This document shows, piece by piece, positions 1 to 8,170 of a stretch of DNA of 22,823 nt. A program made the position numbers and the translations under genes. Below the pieces are notes generated by a model, which ran no database searches, had not been told where the DNA came from, and saw only the letters and a program-made list of their open reading frames with translations. The stretch covers positions 1-22,823 of the forward strand of contig CAZQCI010000026.1 of the NCBI GenBank assembly GCA_964592255.1, read 5' to 3'. Source of the DNA: CAZQCI01 sp964592255 (GTDB taxonomy: Bacteria > UBA10199 > SBBF01). Every line of letters starts with the position of its first letter. Within the stretch, counting starts at the first letter, position 1.

Positions 1-126
1 CGTGTTGGATTCCGCGCATTCCTTTTTAGTCACAATCAGAGTAGGCCCGTGATCGGCCACTTCTAAAGCATAGGTTAAACCGGCGATGCCGCTACCCAAG
101 ACAAGAAAAGAGGTTTCTATCTCCAT
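1..126 (-). CDS. nadB: L-aspartate oxidase, N-terminal fragment
   Basis: Only the first 42 codons lie in the window; the gene runs off its left edge. Translation on the minus strand from the ATG at 126 gives an FAD-binding Rossmann start, LVLGSGIAGLTYALEVAD, followed by TLIVTKKECAESNT. The GxGxxG-type dinucleotide fold followed by a VTK...ES(N)T segment is typical of L-aspartate oxidase, which converts aspartate to iminoaspartate in the first step of de novo NAD synthesis in the cytoplasm. The related succinate dehydrogenase/fumarate reductase flavoproteins are the main alternative, but the TKxxxxESNT segment favours NadB. There is no Shine-Dalgarno just upstream of the ATG. The gene is divergent from pgsA across a 100-bp gap. 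Confidence 0.8.
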   Translation of the reverse strand, partial: MEIETSFLVLGSGIAGLTYALEVADHGPTLIVTKKECAESNT

Positions 127-132
127 AGAAAG

Positions 133-162
133 GATCTATTAAGAAAATAGAGCAAGAATCAA
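133..162 (-). promoter_or_regulatory. Candidate nadB promoter, possibly giving a leaderless mRNA
   Basis: On the minus strand a TTGATT hexamer (162-157) and a TAGATC hexamer (138-133) are separated by 18 bp. A start site about 7 bp after the second hexamer would fall at the nadB ATG (126). No purine-rich ribosome binding site lies in between. This is a hexamer match by eye only. Confidence 0.3.
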
Positions 163-189
163 CTTTTGTTTTAGAAAGAGTTTAAATTC

Positions 190-218
190 TCGACTTTTCC
201 CTAAATGCCTTTTACAGT
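190..218 (+). promoter_or_regulatory. Candidate pgsA promoter, possibly giving a leaderless mRNA
   Basis: TCGACT (190-195) and TACAGT (213-218) are spaced by 17 bp. The expected start site, near 225, is within a couple of bases of the pgsA ATG at 227. The 20 bases before that ATG contain no Shine-Dalgarno. Hexamer match by eye only. Confidence 0.3.
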
Positions 219-226
219 TTATTAAT

Positions 227-832
227 ATGAAGTTTCCTCTGCCTAAACGGAATGTTTATTTAAATGTGCCAAATTATATCAGTTTTGCGCGCGTGATTTT
301 TATTCCGATTATTGTTCTTCTGATGGCCTTCCAATACCCTTTAGGTTCTGGAGCCTTCAGCAATACTCTTGGTTATTTTGCAGCTTTCTTCTTTGTTTTG
401 GCAGGAATTTCCGACTTATTTGATGGTTATGCGGCACGAAAGATGGGGCTTTCCAGCGGAGTTTTTGGAAAATTTCTAGATCCGATCGCCGATAAACTCT
501 TGCACATGGCGGTGATGGTGATGCTGGTTCCTCTTCATGAGTTGCCTGCGTGGATTGTTATTTTATTTTTAGCGCGCGAATTTAGTATTACTGCGCTTCG
601 TGGCATCGCGGCAGGGGAGGGCGTTATTCTTCCTGCAGACGTCTGGGGTAAAAAGAAAACAGCACTTTTAAATGTGGCCCTCACTTGTTTTTTGCTTCCC
701 TATACTTTCATCGGTGCTGCGACTCGTCCGATTGGTTGGGTCGTTTTATTGATGGCTCTTATAGTGAGTTGGGGCTCCGGAATTAATTACTTCTTCCAAT
801 TCTTTTCGAAATTAAAAAATACTAAAAGATAA
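227..832 (+). CDS. pgsA: CDP-diacylglycerol--glycerol-3-phosphate 3-phosphatidyltransferase
   Basis: This 201-residue integral membrane enzyme makes phosphatidylglycerol phosphate from CDP-diacylglycerol and glycerol-3-phosphate, the committed step to phosphatidylglycerol and cardiolipin. The CDP-alcohol phosphatidyltransferase signature is complete: D63-x2-D66-G67-x2-A70-R71, then G81-x3-D85-x3-D89, with the four metal/substrate-binding aspartates present. Hydrophobic segments at about 18-36, 48-62, 95-117, 140-160 and 168-190 fit the usual multi-helix topology, and the length is normal for PgsA. Phosphatidylserine synthase belongs to the same superfamily, but the VPNYISFARVIFIP start (NxLTxxR-like) is PgsA-like. 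The gene is divergent from nadB and convergent with the next gene, 13 bp away. The ATG has no visible Shine-Dalgarno. Confidence 0.9.
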   Translation: MKFPLPKRNVYLNVPNYISFARVIFIPIIVLLMAFQYPLGSGAFSNTLGYFAAFFFVLAGISDLFDGYAARKMGLSSGVFGKFLDPIADKLLHMAVMVMLVPLHELPAWIVILFLAREFSITALRGIAAGEGVILPADVWGKKKTALLNVALTCFLLPYTFIGAATRPIGWVVLLMALIVSWGSGINYFFQFFSKLKNTKR

Positions 833-845
833 TCCCTTGAAGTTC

Positions 846-1709
846 TTAAAGATCCGGGGGCGGCGTCACAGGAACAGTAAGATCAACATGGCCCGACCAG
901 AGCGTGTTATCTTCCTTTAACCCATAGTAGAGAGTTGTCTCTGGGCAAACAAGAATAGAGATACAAGCCCTCTCCGGATTATAAGCTGGATTGGGTCCCG
1001 CTTTAATGTCTAAAAAATTGTTTAAGGAGCGTCGGCTCATCCGTGGGTTCCCCGATAAATTATACCAGCGTCGATCTGTTCTCCAATCGGTAATCCGAGA
1101 GGCATATCCCTCTTCATCAATCTGAGTAATTTGAGCACCATTAGCCGTTATGTGAGCGGCCGAAGGGATGTGAGAGAGAAGTACCGGAGTTGACGTTGAA
1201 GTAGTGAAGATTTCTTGCCGAGCAAGATACCCGTCTTGGCTTAATGTATAAAGGACATAGGTGTCTCCATAAGGACCAGGAACGGATCCTGCCGTAAAGT
1301 CTTTGAAATTTGCAGAAGGCAGTTGAATTGAAGTGGGGGTGAGAGGGAACCATTCGTTGGTATAATAAAGCGTTCCACTGATGTTGTCCCATAAAAGTAA
1401 GACGTCGGCGACGCAGGAAATTTGCTGGATAGTTTCAGGAACATTCGACACATATCTCCACGCCGCATCATTTCCATTGGAATGATTCACCCAAAGTGTT
1501 CGTATGCCTTCTTCTTCATAATTAAGTGCCCAGAGTGTTTGATCCCGGCAATAGGCTATTTTTTCAGCTCCCCATGGAAAACCCAATCTTTGGTACAATC
1601 CTAGAATATATTCCACGAACAGCGGTCCTCCAGCGATAGCTTGAGAAGGGGGCGAAAGAAAAACGAGACATGTTAAAAGAAAAAGTAGAATGATTTTTTT
1701 TCGATTCAT
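846..1709 (-). CDS. Secreted protein of unknown function, possible beta-propeller-like repeats
   Basis: I do not recognise a family. The 287-residue product starts with a clear Sec signal peptide: MNRKK, a hydrophobic core at about 6-20, and probable cleavage after SQAIA near residue 26. The mature part is rich in aromatic and polar residues. It shows loosely recurring units of the form ...TLWALN..., ...TLYYTNEW..., ...YVLYTLSQDGYLARQ..., ...RWYNLSG..., ...NTLWSGHVD..., which could be blades of a tectonin- or RCC1-like beta-propeller; this is inference. Four or so cysteines occur, two of them close together near residues 249-254, and the C-terminus is proline-rich. The ATG at 1709 is preceded by AGGAG about 8 bases upstream, which supports the start. 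The gene stands alone, between pgsA and the respiratory operon. Confidence 0.6.
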   Translation of the reverse strand: MNRKKIILLFLLTCLVFLSPPSQAIAGGPLFVEYILGLYQRLGFPWGAEKIAYCRDQTLWALNYEEEGIRTLWVNHSNGNDAAWRYVSNVPETIQQISCVADVLLLWDNISGTLYYTNEWFPLTPTSIQLPSANFKDFTAGSVPGPYGDTYVLYTLSQDGYLARQEIFTTSTSTPVLLSHIPSAAHITANGAQITQIDEEGYASRITDWRTDRRWYNLSGNPRMSRRSLNNFLDIKAGPNPAYNPERACISILVCPETTLYYGLKEDNTLWSGHVDLTVPVTPPPDL

Positions 1710-1923
1710 CGTGTTGACTCCTAATGCTTGATCTTCTTTGTGTCGCGGCCGATAACATGCCTATTTTAAGGCTGTAAAGACCATTTTTATTTTTAAAAAA
1801 TGAAGCGAAAATAAGAAAGACAGGGTCAAATTCTGTCCAAAATAAAGTCTTCACAGAAACTGTGAATGATAATTCATTTTATTCTAGACAGAAAAGAATC
1901 CACGCGTTAAGTAGGGCCCGTTT
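1710..1923. promoter_or_regulatory. Intergenic control region of the alternative complex III operon
   Basis: This 214-bp stretch holds no gene. It contains GACAG-N9-CTGTC (1819-1837) and a perfect 7-bp inverted repeat, TTCACAG-AAA-CTGTGAA (1850-1866). The latter lies immediately upstream of GATAAT (1868-1873), which could be a -10 element, and next to a smaller palindrome AATGA-TAAT-TCATT (1865-1878). No good -35 sits at standard spacing. The position ahead of a 14.5-kb respiratory operon makes a regulator binding site plausible. The minus-strand gene at 846-1709 must also be transcribed from here. Confidence 0.4.
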
Positions 1924-2487
1924 TTGTTTTCAGATTTGATACTTCGACTACAAAAAGGGGCGACTCCTTTGGATTCCAAAAAGATTATTTTAGGTATTAC
2001 CGTTGTTGTGGTTTTAAGTGCGGTGGGGTTTGTGCTAAATTTCTGGTGTAACCTCGGAAATGGTGTGGGGTATTCCCCGGCTCAACCTATTCCTTTTAGT
2101 CACAAAATTCATGCAGGTGATAACCGTATCCCTTGTCTTTACTGTCATGTGAATGCCGACAAAGGTCAGCATGCTTCTGTGCCTAGCATGAATGTCTGTA
2201 TGAATTGTCATTCTGTCGTAAAAGTCGACAGTCCCTATATTCAAAAACTCCGCGATATGTACGAAAAAGGTCAGCCTATGGAATGGATAAAGGTCCACGA
2301 CCAGCCTGACTTTGTGTATTTTAATCATCGGCCCCATATTGCAAAGGGGATTGCTTGCGAGTCTTGCCACGGAGATGTGAAGGACATGAGTCGAATTACT
2401 CAAGTTAAGCCGTTGAACATGGGTTTCTGTTTGGATTGTCATCGCCAAAAAGGGGCCCCAACAAGTTGTTATACTTGTCATCACTAA
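1924..2487 (+). CDS. actA: Alternative complex III pentaheme cytochrome c subunit ActA
   Basis: ActA is the membrane-anchored multiheme cytochrome of alternative complex III (quinol:cytochrome c/oxidase oxidoreductase) and faces the periplasm. One hydrophobic segment (about 19-42) is followed by a family-typical stretch with PIPFSHKIHAG and five CxxCH heme c sites at C71, C92, C145, C169 and C182, matching the pentaheme form described for Rhodothermus-type complexes. Isolated histidines (for example H60, H63 and the HRPH segment) can serve as distal ligands. No ATG start is available in frame. The listed start is TTG at 1924; a TTG at 1969 preceded by AAGGGG, giving MDSKKIILG directly before the membrane helix, is an equally good choice. 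It is the first gene of the operon, 40 bp before actB. Confidence 0.93.
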   Translation: MFSDLILRLQKGATPLDSKKIILGITVVVVLSAVGFVLNFWCNLGNGVGYSPAQPIPFSHKIHAGDNRIPCLYCHVNADKGQHASVPSMNVCMNCHSVVKVDSPYIQKLRDMYEKGQPMEWIKVHDQPDFVYFNHRPHIAKGIACESCHGDVKDMSRITQVKPLNMGFCLDCHRQKGAPTSCYTCHH

Positions 2488-2527
2488 AATGGATGCAAAG
2501 TATTGAAATCGAACGAGAGCTAAATAT

Positions 2528-5500
2528 ATGAATGAGAATCATCCAAGCCACTGGGGAAGTTTAGAAGAATATTACAACACGCCTGAATTTCAGGAGCAGA
2601 AAAACAAAGAGTTTATTCAAACTCCCCAAGAACACAGCATTACCGAAATGGATCGACGCTCTTTTCTAAAAGTCATGGGCGCAGGTCTTCTTTTTGCCAC
2701 GGCTGGTTGTTATCGTCGCCCTGTTGAAAAAATTATTCCTTATGTCAATCGTCCGGAAGAAGTCGTTCCTGGAGTCGCCGATTGGTATGCTACCACTTGT
2801 GGTGAATGTTCTGTGGGTTGCGGCGTTTTGGCAAAAACCCGTGAAGGTCGCCCGATTAAGCTCGAAGGAAACGATTTACATCCTTTGAATCGTGGAAGTC
2901 TATGCGCTCGAGGTCAGGCTTCGGTATTGAGCTTATATGATCCGGATCGTCTAAAAGGCCCCCGCAGCATTCAACAAGGGGCACCTGTCGAAAAAACTTG
3001 GCAAGAAATTGATGAAAAAGTCCGTGCTAAGCTTTCAGAAATAAAGCAAAGTGGTCAAAGCGTGGCGCTGCTGAGTGGAGCCATTAATAGTCCGAGCACT
3101 CTTGCTCTTATTCAAGATTTTCTTAAAAATTTTCCAAATGGCGAACATGTTTCTTTTGAAGCTTTAATTCCTGAAGAAGTAGGGATTGGCCAAGATTTAA
3201 CTTATGGTCAAAATTTAACTCCGAATTATCGTTTTGATCGTGCGCAATATATTTTGTCTTTTGGTGCCGAATACTTAGGTACCTGGCTGACACCTGTAGA
3301 ATTTTCCAAAGATTTATCTCAGCTGCGCAAAGTAGATGCCGGCAAGATGTCTCGTTTTGTGGCGGTTGAAGCGGCCCTTTCTATGACAGGCCAAAACGCC
3401 GATGAGTATGTCCAGGTAAAGCCTGGTGATGAGCTCGCTATTGCTTTGGCTTTAAGTCACGAAATTATTGTTAAGAATAAAAATTCTCGTTATAGCGGCG
3501 ATGGCCAATTAAATGATGTTTTAGGGAATTATTCGGTCGAAAAAGTAGCTGCCCAAACGGGCGTGAAAGTAGAAGTTTTGCAACGCTTAGCGAAAGAATT
3601 GTGGGAAAAACGTGGAAAATCGCTGATTTTAGGCGGAGCGGTAAAAGTAAAGAATGCGATTGCTTTGCAAGTTGCAGTGAATATTTTAAACTCTGCTCTG
3701 GAGAACGATGGGGTGACGGTAGATTATTCAACTCCACTCAATCCTGGGCAAAGTTCTTTCCAAAGTCTTGTGAATTTAATTGGGGCCATGAAAGAGGGTC
3801 AGGTAGGTGCTCTTTTAATTTATGGTAACAATCCTCTTTATAGTTTGCCTAGCTCTTTAGGTTTTGCGGATGCCTTAAAAAAAGTTCCCCTCATAATCAG
3901 TTTTGCGGATCGTTTGGATGAAACCGCTCTGGCTGCTCATTATGTATGCCCCACCTCTCACTCACTGGAGTCCTGGAGCGATGCTTCTCCTCTTGAAGGC
4001 GTGTTCAGTTTGGTTCAGCCGACCATTGCTCCTCTCTACCAAACCCGCACTTTGCAAGATTCGTTAATTCAATGGGCAGGCTTAAATACAAAAAATTGGT
4101 ATGAATATTTAAAGACTCAGTGGCAGCAAGTAGTTTATCCCCGCTACGGTCATGGAAAATCTTTTACAGATTTTTGGGATAACGCTTTGCGCGAAGGGGT
4201 TGTGGATGGTTCTAAAGACCAGCGTGCTTCACAAGCTTCTTCACGTTCCGCAAGAACGGCTGCTCTAGCGGAGCTTGTTGGCTCCTTGAAAGAAGAAAAG
4301 GGAGAAATCTTCTTAGCCTTTTATCCTTCTTTGTCTCAAGCGGATGGCCGCTCTGCTAATAATGCTTGGTTACAAGAATTGCCCGATCCGGTTTCAAAGG
4401 CCACCTGGGAGAATTACCTCTCCATTTCTCCGGAGCTCGCTAAAAAATTAAGCTTAGAGCAAGACGATGTGGTGACTGTAAAAGGTGAGGGCGTTTCATT
4501 TGAAGCACCTGTTCATGTTCAGCTCAAACTTTCTCCCAAAACGGCCATGATTGCTGTGGGGTATGGGCGTAAAAAAGCGGGCCGAGTAGGAAATGAATTA
4601 GGGGTCAATGTTTTCCCTTTTCAAAAAGTAGAAGATTATAATTTTGGGAAAATTACCGAAAAGTTTTTAACCTGGGATCTGGGTGCGATTAATCTTTCTA
4701 AAACAGGAAAAAAATCAAAGATCGCTATTACGCAAGGACACAACACTCTAGATGGTCGTGATATTGTGCGTGAAGCGACTTGGGCAGCATTTTCGAAAAA
4801 AGGGGAGGGAGAGAAGAAAAACGGAGGCCATGCAGAAGGCTCTGAACAACTCCCCACCATGTGGCCGCTTTATGAATATAAAACTTACCGTTGGGGTATG
4901 GCCATCGATTTGAATTCGTGTACGGGTTGTAACGCGTGTGTGATTGGTTGTCAGGCGGAGAATAATATTCCTGTCGTGGGTAAAGAGCAGGTGATTAATG
5001 GTCGTGAAATGCACTGGATTCGCATCGACCGCTATTATTCTGGAAATCTCGAAAACCCAGATGTCTCCAATCAGCCCATGTTGTGCCAGCATTGCGAGAA
5101 TGCCCCGTGTGAAACGGTGTGTCCCGTTATTGCGACAGTGCACGACGAAGAAGGTTTAAATCAGATGATTTATAACCGCTGCGTGGGAACCCGGTATTGC
5201 GCCAACAATTGCCCTTATAAAGTTCGCCGATTTAACTTTTTTGAATATTCCAAACAATATGTTGATCCGGTGAATTTGGTTTTAAATCCCGATGTCACTA
5301 CTCGTAGCCGCGGGGTTATGGAAAAATGCACCTTCTGCATTCAGCGAATTCGCGGTGCAAAAGACAAAGCAAAAGCCGAAAATCGCCGTGTGAATGATGG
5401 TGAAATTAAAACAGCGTGTCAACAAACTTGCCCGACCGATGCGATTAGTTTTGGAGATTCTAATAATCACGAAAGTCAGCTCAGTCATCTTCGCGAAAAC

Positions 5501-5590
5501 AGCCGAGCTTATACTGTGCTTGAAGATTTGAACGTAAAATCTCAGATTACTTATTTGAAAAAAATTAGGAACCCATCGGTAGAAGGATAA
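2528..5590 (+). CDS. actB: Alternative complex III iron-sulfur subunit ActB (molybdopterin-enzyme-like domain plus ferredoxin domain)
   Basis: This 1020-residue fusion forms the large peripheral arm of alternative complex III. An internal twin-arginine motif, MDRRSFLKVMGAG (41-53), ends in a lipobox-like ATAGC (C61); it sits after about 40 residues beginning HWGSLEEYY, the family's extended Tat signal. The first domain resembles molybdopterin oxidoreductases, which in characterised ActB proteins carry no cofactor. Here C91, C94, C98 and C126 keep the CxxCxxxCx27C spacing of an FS0-type cluster site. The C-terminal part (about 798-970) is an NrfC/HybA-like ferredoxin domain with CTGCNAC, CQHCENAPC, CVGTRYC, CTFC and CQQTC motifs, enough for three [4Fe-4S] and one [3Fe-4S] cluster. 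It lies 4 bp upstream of actC, so the two are probably translationally coupled. Confidence 0.95.
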   Translation: MNENHPSHWGSLEEYYNTPEFQEQKNKEFIQTPQEHSITEMDRRSFLKVMGAGLLFATAGCYRRPVEKIIPYVNRPEEVVPGVADWYATTCGECSVGCGVLAKTREGRPIKLEGNDLHPLNRGSLCARGQASVLSLYDPDRLKGPRSIQQGAPVEKTWQEIDEKVRAKLSEIKQSGQSVALLSGAINSPSTLALIQDFLKNFPNGEHVSFEALIPEEVGIGQDLTYGQNLTPNYRFDRAQYILSFGAEYLGTWLTPVEFSKDLSQLRKVDAGKMSRFVAVEAALSMTGQNADEYVQVKPGDELAIALALSHEIIVKNKNSRYSGDGQLNDVLGNYSVEKVAAQTGVKVEVLQRLAKELWEKRGKSLILGGAVKVKNAIALQVAVNILNSALENDGVTVDYSTPLNPGQSSFQSLVNLIGAMKEGQVGALLIYGNNPLYSLPSSLGFADALKKVPLIISFADRLDETALAAHYVCPTSHSLESWSDASPLEGVFSLVQPTIAPLYQTRTLQDSLIQWAGLNTKNWYEYLKTQWQQVVYPRYGHGKSFTDFWDNALREGVVDGSKDQRASQASSRSARTAALAELVGSLKEEKGEIFLAFYPSLSQADGRSANNAWLQELPDPVSKATWENYLSISPELAKKLSLEQDDVVTVKGEGVSFEAPVHVQLKLSPKTAMIAVGYGRKKAGRVGNELGVNVFPFQKVEDYNFGKITEKFLTWDLGAINLSKTGKKSKIAITQGHNTLDGRDIVREATWAAFSKKGEGEKKNGGHAEGSEQLPTMWPLYEYKTYRWGMAIDLNSCTGCNACVIGCQAENNIPVVGKEQVINGREMHWIRIDRYYSGNLENPDVSNQPMLCQHCENAPCETVCPVIATVHDEEGLNQMIYNRCVGTRYCANNCPYKVRRFNFFEYSKQYVDPVNLVLNPDVTTRSRGVMEKCTFCIQRIRGAKDKAKAENRRVNDGEIKTACQQTCPTDAISFGDSNNHESQLSHLRENSRAYTVLEDLNVKSQITYLKKIRNPSVEG

Positions 5591-5594
5591 AGAA

Positions 5595-6977
5595 ATGGAA
5601 ACAGCTTTAAGCCCATTTTCCACCCAACCTTTGGTTGATCCGCACAAAACTTATGCGGATGTAAACCAAGATGTTTGTAAGCCCTTAGAAAGTTTTCCGA
5701 CCAAGCTTTGGTGGGGCACTTTTCTTTGCGCCTTGGCCTTGTTTTCTTTTGGAGCCATCATGGTGGGCAAAACCATTGCCACCGGGATCGGAACTTGGGG
5801 TTTGAATAGTCCTGTGGGTTGGGCTGTCGATATTACCACATTCGTTTTTTGGATTGGTATCGGGCATGCCGGAACTTTGATTTCCGCTATTTTGCTTTTG
5901 TTTCGTCAAAAGTGGAGAACTTCCATTAACCGCGCTGCAGAGGCGATGACCATCTTTGCGGTTATGACCGCGGGTATTTTTCCTCTGATTCATACGGGGC
6001 GTCCGTGGTATGCGTTTTTCTGGTTATTTCCCTATCCGAATCAACGGCAATTGTGGGTTAATTTTAAATCACCCTTAGTGTGGGACGTTTTCGCAGTTTC
6101 CACCTATTTTACGATTTCACTTTTGTTTTGGTATATTGGTTTGATTCCCGATATTGCATCGGTGCGAGATCGAGCCAAAAATAAAATCCGAAAAATTGTT
6201 TATACCATTCTTTCTTTTGGATGGAGAGGTTCTGCTCGTAATTGGAACCATTACGAAATCGTGTGTTTGATTTTGGCGGGCTTAAGTACTCCTCTAGTGC
6301 TCTCAGTGCACACGATTGTTAGTTTTGACTTCGCCGTTTCTATTTTGCCAGGTTGGCATACGACGATTTTTCCTCCTTATTTCGTCGCGGGTGCTATTTT
6401 CTCAGGCTTTGCGATGGTGGTTACCTTGCTCGTGATTGCCCGAGAAGTCTTTGGCTTAAAAGATTACATTACCCTCAAGCATCTCGAGAATATGAATAAA
6501 GTCATGCTTTTGACTGCGATGATGGTGGGATATGCCTATATCATGGAATTTTTCATCGCTTGGTATTCGGGCAATTTATACGAAAAATTTATTTTCATGA
6601 ATCGTGCTTTTGGGCCCTATGCCTGGGCGTATTGGACCATGATGACTTGTAACGTCATTACTCCCCAAATCTTTTGGGTCAAAAAATGGCGGAACAATCT
6701 TAAGGTCATGTTTGTAGCGTCTTTGCTCATTAACGTCGGAATGTGGTTTGAACGGTTTGTGATCATCGTCACTTCTCTGCACCGAGATTTTTTGCCCTCC
6801 AGCTGGGGATATTACCGAATGACCATTTACGAAGTTGCGATGTTAGTCGGAAGTTTTGGTTTCTTTTTCATGTTGTTCCTTATTTTCTGTCGAGTTTTAC
6901 CGACGGTCGCTATGTTTGAGGTGAAATCTATTATGCAACGACCGAAAAAAACGATGGGAATAGAATCGGGACATTAG
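5595..6977 (+). CDS. actC: Alternative complex III membrane subunit ActC (NrfD/PsrC family)
   Basis: ActC is one of two NrfD-like quinol-interacting membrane subunits of the complex. The 460-residue product has about ten hydrophobic helices beginning near residue 38. It has a soluble N-terminus rich in prolines (DPHKTYADV) and charged loops such as HTGRPWYAF and WHTTIFPPYFVAGAIFSG that are typical of the NrfD family. The ATG follows AAGGA by about 6 bases and lies only 4 bp after the actB stop. Together with actB it forms a polysulfide-reductase-like module. A standalone NrfD/PsrC role is unlikely given the complete act cluster. Confidence 0.94.
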   Translation: METALSPFSTQPLVDPHKTYADVNQDVCKPLESFPTKLWWGTFLCALALFSFGAIMVGKTIATGIGTWGLNSPVGWAVDITTFVFWIGIGHAGTLISAILLLFRQKWRTSINRAAEAMTIFAVMTAGIFPLIHTGRPWYAFFWLFPYPNQRQLWVNFKSPLVWDVFAVSTYFTISLLFWYIGLIPDIASVRDRAKNKIRKIVYTILSFGWRGSARNWNHYEIVCLILAGLSTPLVLSVHTIVSFDFAVSILPGWHTTIFPPYFVAGAIFSGFAMVVTLLVIAREVFGLKDYITLKHLENMNKVMLLTAMMVGYAYIMEFFIAWYSGNLYEKFIFMNRAFGPYAWAYWTMMTCNVITPQIFWVKKWRNNLKVMFVASLLINVGMWFERFVIIVTSLHRDFLPSSWGYYRMTIYEVAMLVGSFGFFFMLFLIFCRVLPTVAMFEVKSIMQRPKKTMGIESGH

Positions 6978-7020
6978 TCTCTTATCCAGTTTATCTGGGT
7001 TAGAATATTAGGAATTAATT

Positions 7021-7548
7021 ATGGAATTAATGAATGAAAAACCAGAGGCGGGAACCTTAGCTCTCTTTGAGAGTCCTGATGAGCTTGTTCAGGCGATTCG
7101 GAAAACACGTTCCCTTCAAATTACTAAACTTGAAGCCTTTACTCCGTTCCCTATTCACGAAGTGATTGAAGCCTTAGGTATTAAACGTTCTTGGATTCCT
7201 TGGGGCACTTTGGTGATGGCCTTAACGGGAATGACTTTAGGATTTGGTTTTCAAAGTTGGACCATGGCCGTGAGCTGGCCGCTTAATATTGCAGGCAAAC
7301 CTTATATCTCGGTTCCAGCCTTTGTGCCGATTACCTTTGAGTTAACCATCTTAATTGGTGGAATTTCGACGGTACTTCTTCTTCTTTTAAATTGCCGTTT
7401 GCCCAACCGCAAAAAGCCCGCCCTGGATTTAAGGCTGACGGATGATTTGTTTGGTTTGTATGTTGAGAAAGAAGATCCTCGTTTTGATGAAGCAGAGCTT
7501 TCGAAAATTTTTAAGGAATGTCATGCAAAAGAGATCAAACACTTTTAA
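7021..7548 (+). CDS. actD: Alternative complex III membrane subunit ActD (DUF3341 family)
   Basis: This 175-residue protein has two membrane helices (about 61-84 and 102-124), a soluble N-terminal domain and a short acidic C-terminal tail. The N-terminal segment LALFESPDELVQAIRKTR followed by LEAFTPFPIHEVIEALG is the DUF3341/ActD hallmark. ActD anchors the complex and contacts ActC in known structures. The start codon follows AGGA (AGGAATTAATT-ATG). A weak stem-loop (CCAG-TTTAT-CTGG, 6987-6999 region) sits in the 43-bp gap after actC. Confidence 0.93.
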   Translation: MELMNEKPEAGTLALFESPDELVQAIRKTRSLQITKLEAFTPFPIHEVIEALGIKRSWIPWGTLVMALTGMTLGFGFQSWTMAVSWPLNIAGKPYISVPAFVPITFELTILIGGISTVLLLLLNCRLPNRKKPALDLRLTDDLFGLYVEKEDPRFDEAELSKIFKECHAKEIKHF

Positions 7549-7573
7549 TGAGGTATGCATCCGAAGAGATAAG

Positions 7574-8170
7574 ATGGACGCTATGAAACTGAAAATAAAA
7601 TATTTAAGTAGCTTTGCAGTTTGCTTTTTACTCTTGGCTTCTTCTTGTAGTCAAACCCATGAGAAACCACCTTGGGAGTACATGCCCAATATGGTGGATA
7701 CTCCTGCTGTGAAAGCTTACCGTGAAACTCCCCGTTTGCCTGCTGAAGGAACTCTTCCTCGGGATTACGATCCTTATCCCTATTCAAAAGATCAAGGAGA
7801 CTTGGCGGGTGCTGAACTGAAAAATCCTTTGGTAATGAGCAAAGCAAATCTTCTCCACGGGCAACAACTTTTTAATATTTATTGCATTGTGTGTCACGGT
7901 GAGCGCGGTAAAGGGGATGGTTACATCGTCCCGAAATTTCCTCGTCCTCCCTCCTTGCTTTCTGAGAAAGTGCGAGATTGGCCGGATGGAAGAATTTATC
8001 ATGTCATTACCCGTGGACAAAACTTAATGCCTTCTTACGCGACTCAAATTCGTCCTTCCGATCGTTGGGCGATTGTGGATTACGTGCGTGTCTTGCAGCG
8101 TGCTGCAAAGCCAAATCCTGAGGACGTCGAGGCTCTGAAAAAAGCCCTCAAGGAGGGAACACTTCCATGA
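7574..8170 (+). CDS. actE: Alternative complex III monoheme cytochrome c lipoprotein ActE
   Basis: ActE is the monoheme cytochrome c of the complex, likely lipid-anchored at the periplasmic face. The chosen ATG (7574) follows GAAGAGAT and gives a short signal peptide ending in a lipobox (LLASSC, C25). A much earlier in-frame ATG at 7442 lies inside actD and would put about 45 unrelated residues before the signal, so it was rejected. The cytochrome domain has CIVCH (C104-H108) and a methionine ligand in QNLMPSYA (M152). The 198-residue length and the NMVDTPAVKAYRETPRLP segment are typical of ActE. The gene overlaps actF by 4 bp (ATGA), so the two are translationally coupled. Confidence 0.92.
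   Translation: MDAMKLKIKYLSSFAVCFLLLASSCSQTHEKPPWEYMPNMVDTPAVKAYRETPRLPAEGTLPRDYDPYPYSKDQGDLAGAELKNPLVMSKANLLHGQQLFNIYCIVCHGERGKGDGYIVPKFPRPPSLLSEKVRDWPDGRIYHVITRGQNLMPSYATQIRPSDRWAIVDYVRVLQRAAKPNPEDVEALKKALKEGTLP

Noticed and set aside
1819..1837. GACAG-N9-CTGTC as a mobile-element end
   Set aside because: The GGGTCAAATTCTGTCC-like wording recalls termini of some repeat families, but it is only 19 bp and has no partner end nearby.
1860..1885. Fur box upstream of actA
   Set aside because: GATAAT-like hexamers occur, but A/T-rich promoter DNA gives such matches easily and the 19-bp consensus is poorly met.
4748..5143. 131-codon minus-strand frame inside actB
   Set aside because: It is antisense to the ferredoxin domain, where conserved Cys motifs explain the sequence; no evidence that it is a gene.
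7442..7573. Extended N-terminus for ActE from an ATG inside actD
   Set aside because: The extension precedes a proper lipoprotein signal peptide and overlaps the end of actD; the ATG at 7574 fits the family.
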